Assembly (NCBI GenBank): GCA_946807835.1
Contig: OX327712.1
Location: 12,046,001 to 12,110,000 of the forward strand
DNA length: 64,000 nucleotides
Direction of reading: 5' to 3'
From: Ailanthus altissimus
Lineage: Eukaryota; Streptophyta; Magnoliopsida; Sapindales; Simaroubaceae
How positions within the stretch are numbered: the first letter of the stretch is position 1; each line of letters starts with the position of its first letter. The notes below the pieces were generated by a model. The model was not told the origin of the DNA and ran no database searches. It was given only the letters and a program-made list of their open reading frames with translations. Below, in pieces: positions 60,546 through 64,000 of this stretch. The translations under genes were made by a program, and so were the position numbers.

Positions 60546-62108
60546 TGATGAACACATAAAAATGTATATTTATTAAGAGATTCAGTCACCATTTAATGTC
60601 ACTAAGTTTAACATTTTTGTATTTTTAGCTTGAAATAAAGTGTTCCCCTTAAATTGTGATTAATGAATGTGATTTGTATAGGTTTAGGTAAAATGGATGT
60701 AACTCTCAATGTAAAAATTAAAATGAAGAAATTCTTGAACCTAGAGTAACACAACTCAATCTTACACAAACTTGAAAAACAGTTGAAAAGCCAAATCTAA
60801 CATTTTATGGGCCAAAATTGGGATACAATAGAATTTAATTACAATTTTTGCTCAACTTGACCAACCTCAAGTATTTGGACCATATTTCACAAAATACGTA
60901 CCCAATTGATATAATTATTGACGCTGTGAAATACTAACTCAGTTACTAACAACTCTTATGTTAATAGTAAAGTCCAAATCAACGGTTATCATGGACCAAA
61001 TTATATTGCAAATGGGTGAAAAGGTTGTTGGCCGAAATATGACATATCTTTGGCATTTTGCCTATATCCCATTGGATACTCATATAATTTATATGAACCT
61101 AGTGTCTATGGAAAGAAGAGACAAGATGCTACAACTTTAATGTCGATCAAAAAGGCTACATCAGTTATTTAGATTATCAACAGGGTTCTACAATGGGTAA
61201 ATGGGTGGTTGGCGTAAATTATTGAAGATTGAAGTCACACTTAATATATTTTCATTCGTTGCCTATATAAGGACACTCTTAGGACATTTTCAACACTAAA
61301 TAATTATATCTTATTTTCTTCTCATTAACATGCATTATAATCTAGGCTAGAGTTCTTGGCAAGGCTAAGAGATGGACTTTTATGTTTAATAAACTTACTT
61401 CTATTCTTTGATTCTTTGTCAAGAGCTATAAATGTTTATAAGTTTGGTTATGCCTAAACTCTTATCTATTTTATTTTCTATAATCTAGAGGTTATAATTC
61501 TCATGTTTTATATATTTTCAGTCATGCTTTCTTTATGTGATTCTTGTTGAATGATAATTGTTATTGGTTACATTCTTTTCATGTTAATCTTTTATTGCAA
61601 TATTGTCAATCGATATATTGTCGATCTTGGATAACATGTAAAAACAATAATTGTTTGATATTTAAGTTCATCTTTTACTGCAATATTGTCAAAATGATAT
61701 ATTGTTGATCTTAGATAACTTGTATAAATGAATATAGTTTGTGTTAATGTTTGCAAAGAGTTTAGTAATATCAAATGAATGTGTTATCAAATGTGTTATA
61801 TTTTTTTTATCTTTCGATTGATTGTTTGGGATGTGAAACTTTCAATTAAGTTATAAATATTGAATCAAAGTATAGAGTTGATTTATAAAGTATAATTGTG
61901 ATTCTTGAAGCCTTGCTTACATCATCATAAGACATTTTCTTTAATTTATAGACAATTCTATCTCATCCACTTAAACCAATTAATTAATTTTCTCATTTGC
62001 TACTGGTTTAATAGTTTACTTCGCCAACCTATTTTGCCAAAAGCTTTCTCGTGGGATCGACACCTCAATCTATACTGGAATAGTCGCATTACATTTTGAG
62101 CATAAACA
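60546..62108 (+). repeat. 5' LTR of an Athila-type element
   Basis: 1563 bp, TGATGAACAC to CATAAACA, homologous to 50853-52405. Contains CGTGGGATCGACACCTCAAT near its end, typical of Athila LTRs. It interrupts the antisense ORF remnant. The 5 bases before it are AGAAG; the matching duplication would lie beyond the window. Confidence 0.85.
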
Positions 62109-62110
62109 AA

Positions 62111-62132
62111 ATTTTGCGTCATTGTCGGGGAG
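62111..62132 (+). other. Athila-type primer-binding site
   Basis: TTGCGTCATTGTCGGGGA is a few changes away from the Athila primer site TGGCGCCGTTGCCGGGGA. The changes are CG to TG/CA transitions, as expected of methylated old DNA. Confidence 0.75.
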
Positions 62133-62259
62133 GCATATAAAGCGAAAGTCGGTTGTGTTTATCAATACTAAAGTGGTAACTTTATACATTTTCTTATCTT
62201 TGTAAAATTTTAGTTTTTAAATTTATTTCTCTTGTTATAATTTATTTTATTGTTCATGG

Positions 62260-62900
62260 TTTGTTCTACCACCTAACTCAATTTATTTCTTTTAGTTATT
62301 TTGTTGTATTTTATTTTATTTTAATGACTTGTTTTACCGCCTAACTTAGTTCATTTTCTTTTATTTATTTATTGTACTTCGTACTTTATTTTCTTTTATT
62401 TATTTAAAGCACTTTATTTTTTTTATTTATTACTGCACTTTATTTTTCTAAGTTAATTTGTCATTTTTTATTTTATTTTAATGGCTAGTTCTACTGCGTA
62501 ACTTAGTTTATTTTTTTTATTGCACTTTATTTATTTATTGCACTTTAGTTTATTTATTGTACTTTATTTATTTATTGCACTTTATTTTCTTTAGTTAATA
62601 TGTTGTATTTTTATTTTATTTTAATGGTTGGTTTTACCGGCTAACTTTTTATTTACTTACTTATTATACTTTATTTATTTATTGTACTTTATATTTTATT
62701 TTCCTTTATTTATTGCACCTTTTTTTTCTTTTATTTACTTATTGTACTTTTTTATTTATTTATTATACTTTTTTTATCATACTTTACAGCTTATTATCTG
62801 TTGTTCATTTACTATATTTTATATTTATATTTCATGGTTGGTCTTACCACCTAACTCATTTCTATTTCTTGTTGTGTTTTATTGCACTTCTTAATTTTTT
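62260..62900. repeat. T-rich TTTATTTATTG(C/T)ACTT simple-repeat leader
   Basis: About 640 bp of imperfect TTTA and TTGCACTTTATTT words between primer site and gag. The frames at 62628-62949 are low-complexity by-products. Confidence 0.75.
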
Positions 62901-62987
62901 CTTGAGAATTTCCTTCATAAAAAAAAGAGTAAAAAAAAAAAATTGTTAAAATGTATGCATCGACTTAGAGACAAATGAGGAAGATTT

Positions 62988-64000
62988 GTGAGAGAAGTAG
63001 AACTAGAACCACCACCACAATTTGTAAGGAAAGAAAATTTATCATCTAGTTCATCTTGTAATTCTAACATAATGAGCCAACACAAGAAAAAATCCGTTAG
63101 GACTCGAAAAGATTACTTGCATCCTGCTCGCACAGTCACACCATCATGCATTATATTTTTACCTAACACGCTAGATTCAGATTTTAAACCTGGAATGATA
63201 CAACTTCTGCCTACTTTTCATGGTCTAGATAGTGAAAATCATTATGTACATGTTAGAGAATTTGAAGAGGTAATTGCCACATTCCATAGCCAACCTGATG
63301 CTATAGACACTATTAGGCTTAAAATTTTTCATTTTTTCTTTGAAAGACAAAGTAAAGAGTTGGCTATACTCTTTGAGGCCGTGGTCTATAGAAACTTGGG
63401 CAGAAATAACCCAAGCATTTTTCAATGGCCTGAAAAGGCAAATTTCTTCCTTATCCTAAAAAGACAGTGAAACCTTATATCAAGCTTGCGAAAGGTTTAA
63501 AGAGTTGCTAAATCTATGCCCTCACCATAGGTATGAGGGACTCACAATTAAAGAGCGCCAATTTATTGAGATGATTTATAATGGGGAGTTCCTTTAAAAA
63601 GATCCTAAGGGAGCCATAGAATTCCTTAATGACTTGGCGAAAAAGCCCATACATGGACTGGACCTAGCATTACTGAAGCACAAATAGGTCACGACCTAAT
63701 GGAGTTTTCCATCTTAGGGAAGAGGATAACCTCAAAGCCCAATTAGAGGTCTTAACTAGGGAGTTGGAAGCCTTGAAAACTAAAGATAGAAGGGTCACCC
63801 ATATGGTTGCTAGGGTTGAGTCATATAATGTTTATTTTATCTATGAAGGAGCAGAACACTTAGCTCAAGATTGTCCCACTTATAATGAGATAAGAGGGAT
63901 ATATGAGGAATACTTTAATGCCTTAAGGATGTATAAGAAGCCTTATTCATCATACTCTGAAACCTATAATCCTAGTTGGAGAAACCACCCAAACTTTGGT
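62988..64000 (+). pseudogene. Athila gag, frameshifted, truncated by window edge
   Basis: The open part (62988-63470) holds FKPGMIQLLPTFHGLDSENH and HVREFEEVIATFHSQPD, the conserved gag start of Athila. After 63470 the frame is lost; in other frames follow REEDNLKAQLEVLTRE, then HLAQDCPTYNEIRGIYEEY (zinc-knuckle region, about 63850-63915) and YNPSWRNHPNFG at the window edge, a hallmark of Athila gag. An internal deletion around the usual KDWL region is likely. It is a pseudogene on this evidence. Confidence 0.85.

Larger units (their letters stand above)
60546..64000 (+). mobile_element. Athila-type Ty3/gypsy element, 5' part, continues past window
   Basis: 5' LTR, primer site, T-rich leader and gag. 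The remainder lies outside. Confidence 0.85.

Noticed and set aside
62628..62949. Membrane-like Phe/Leu/Tyr-rich frames
   Set aside because: Produced by TTTATTTATT simple repeats in the Athila leader.

Overview
The window is nuclear DNA from a flowering plant, almost certainly a eudicot. It is very AT-rich, has long non-coding stretches, GT-AG introns and germin-like proteins, and is packed with plant transposable elements (Ty1/copia, Ty3/gypsy of chromovirus, Tat and Athila type, a LINE, a Mutator-like element and a tRNA-derived SINE). The germin-like protein and the 73-bp tandem repeat remind me of Citrus/Sapindales sequences, but that is an impression only. The one convincing intact host gene is a two-exon germin-like protein (GLP) on the minus strand at 5028-5776.

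Layout. 1-4.56 kb: AT-rich intergenic DNA with small repeats. About 4.59-16.12 kb is segment A of a large direct duplication; about 36.34-45.82 kb is segment B. Each carries a GLP, a decayed Mutator-like element with a DUF1985-Ulp1 remnant (plus strand) and transposase remnants (minus strand), and the start of a LINE. In A the GLP is intact, and a short non-autonomous copia element (7.61-12.28 kb), itself split by a 2.2-kb solo LTR, sits inside the Mutator-like region. In B the GLP first exon is split by a 1.38-kb solo LTR with a GCTAC target duplication, its splice acceptor is also mutated, and a 0.98-kb copia solo LTR lies at 44.32-45.30 kb exactly where A has an empty site.

16.1-36.3 kb, between the duplicates: a degenerate copia LTR; a 73-bp tandem array split by a 1.5-kb solo LTR of the same family as the one in the GLP pseudogene; a decayed Ty3/gypsy element (about 22.5-31.97 kb) whose pol is split by a second copy of the 2.2-kb solo LTR; and a small copia remnant on the minus strand.

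45.5-64 kb: a LINE reverse-transcriptase pseudogene; a decayed Tat-type gypsy element on the minus strand with an antisense ORF remnant and a 71-bp tandem array in its 3' region, its RNase H split by an Athila-type solo LTR; a SINE; a second antisense-ORF remnant; and at the right edge the 5' LTR, primer-binding site and gag of an Athila-type element that continues past the window.

The main story is a duplicated GLP locus in which one copy was silenced by retrotransposition and point mutation, in a region shaped by repeated LTR insertion followed by LTR-LTR recombination. Five solo LTRs here have exact 5-bp target duplications. All transposon coding regions seen are pseudogenes, apart from a 160-codon open stretch of Athila gag.
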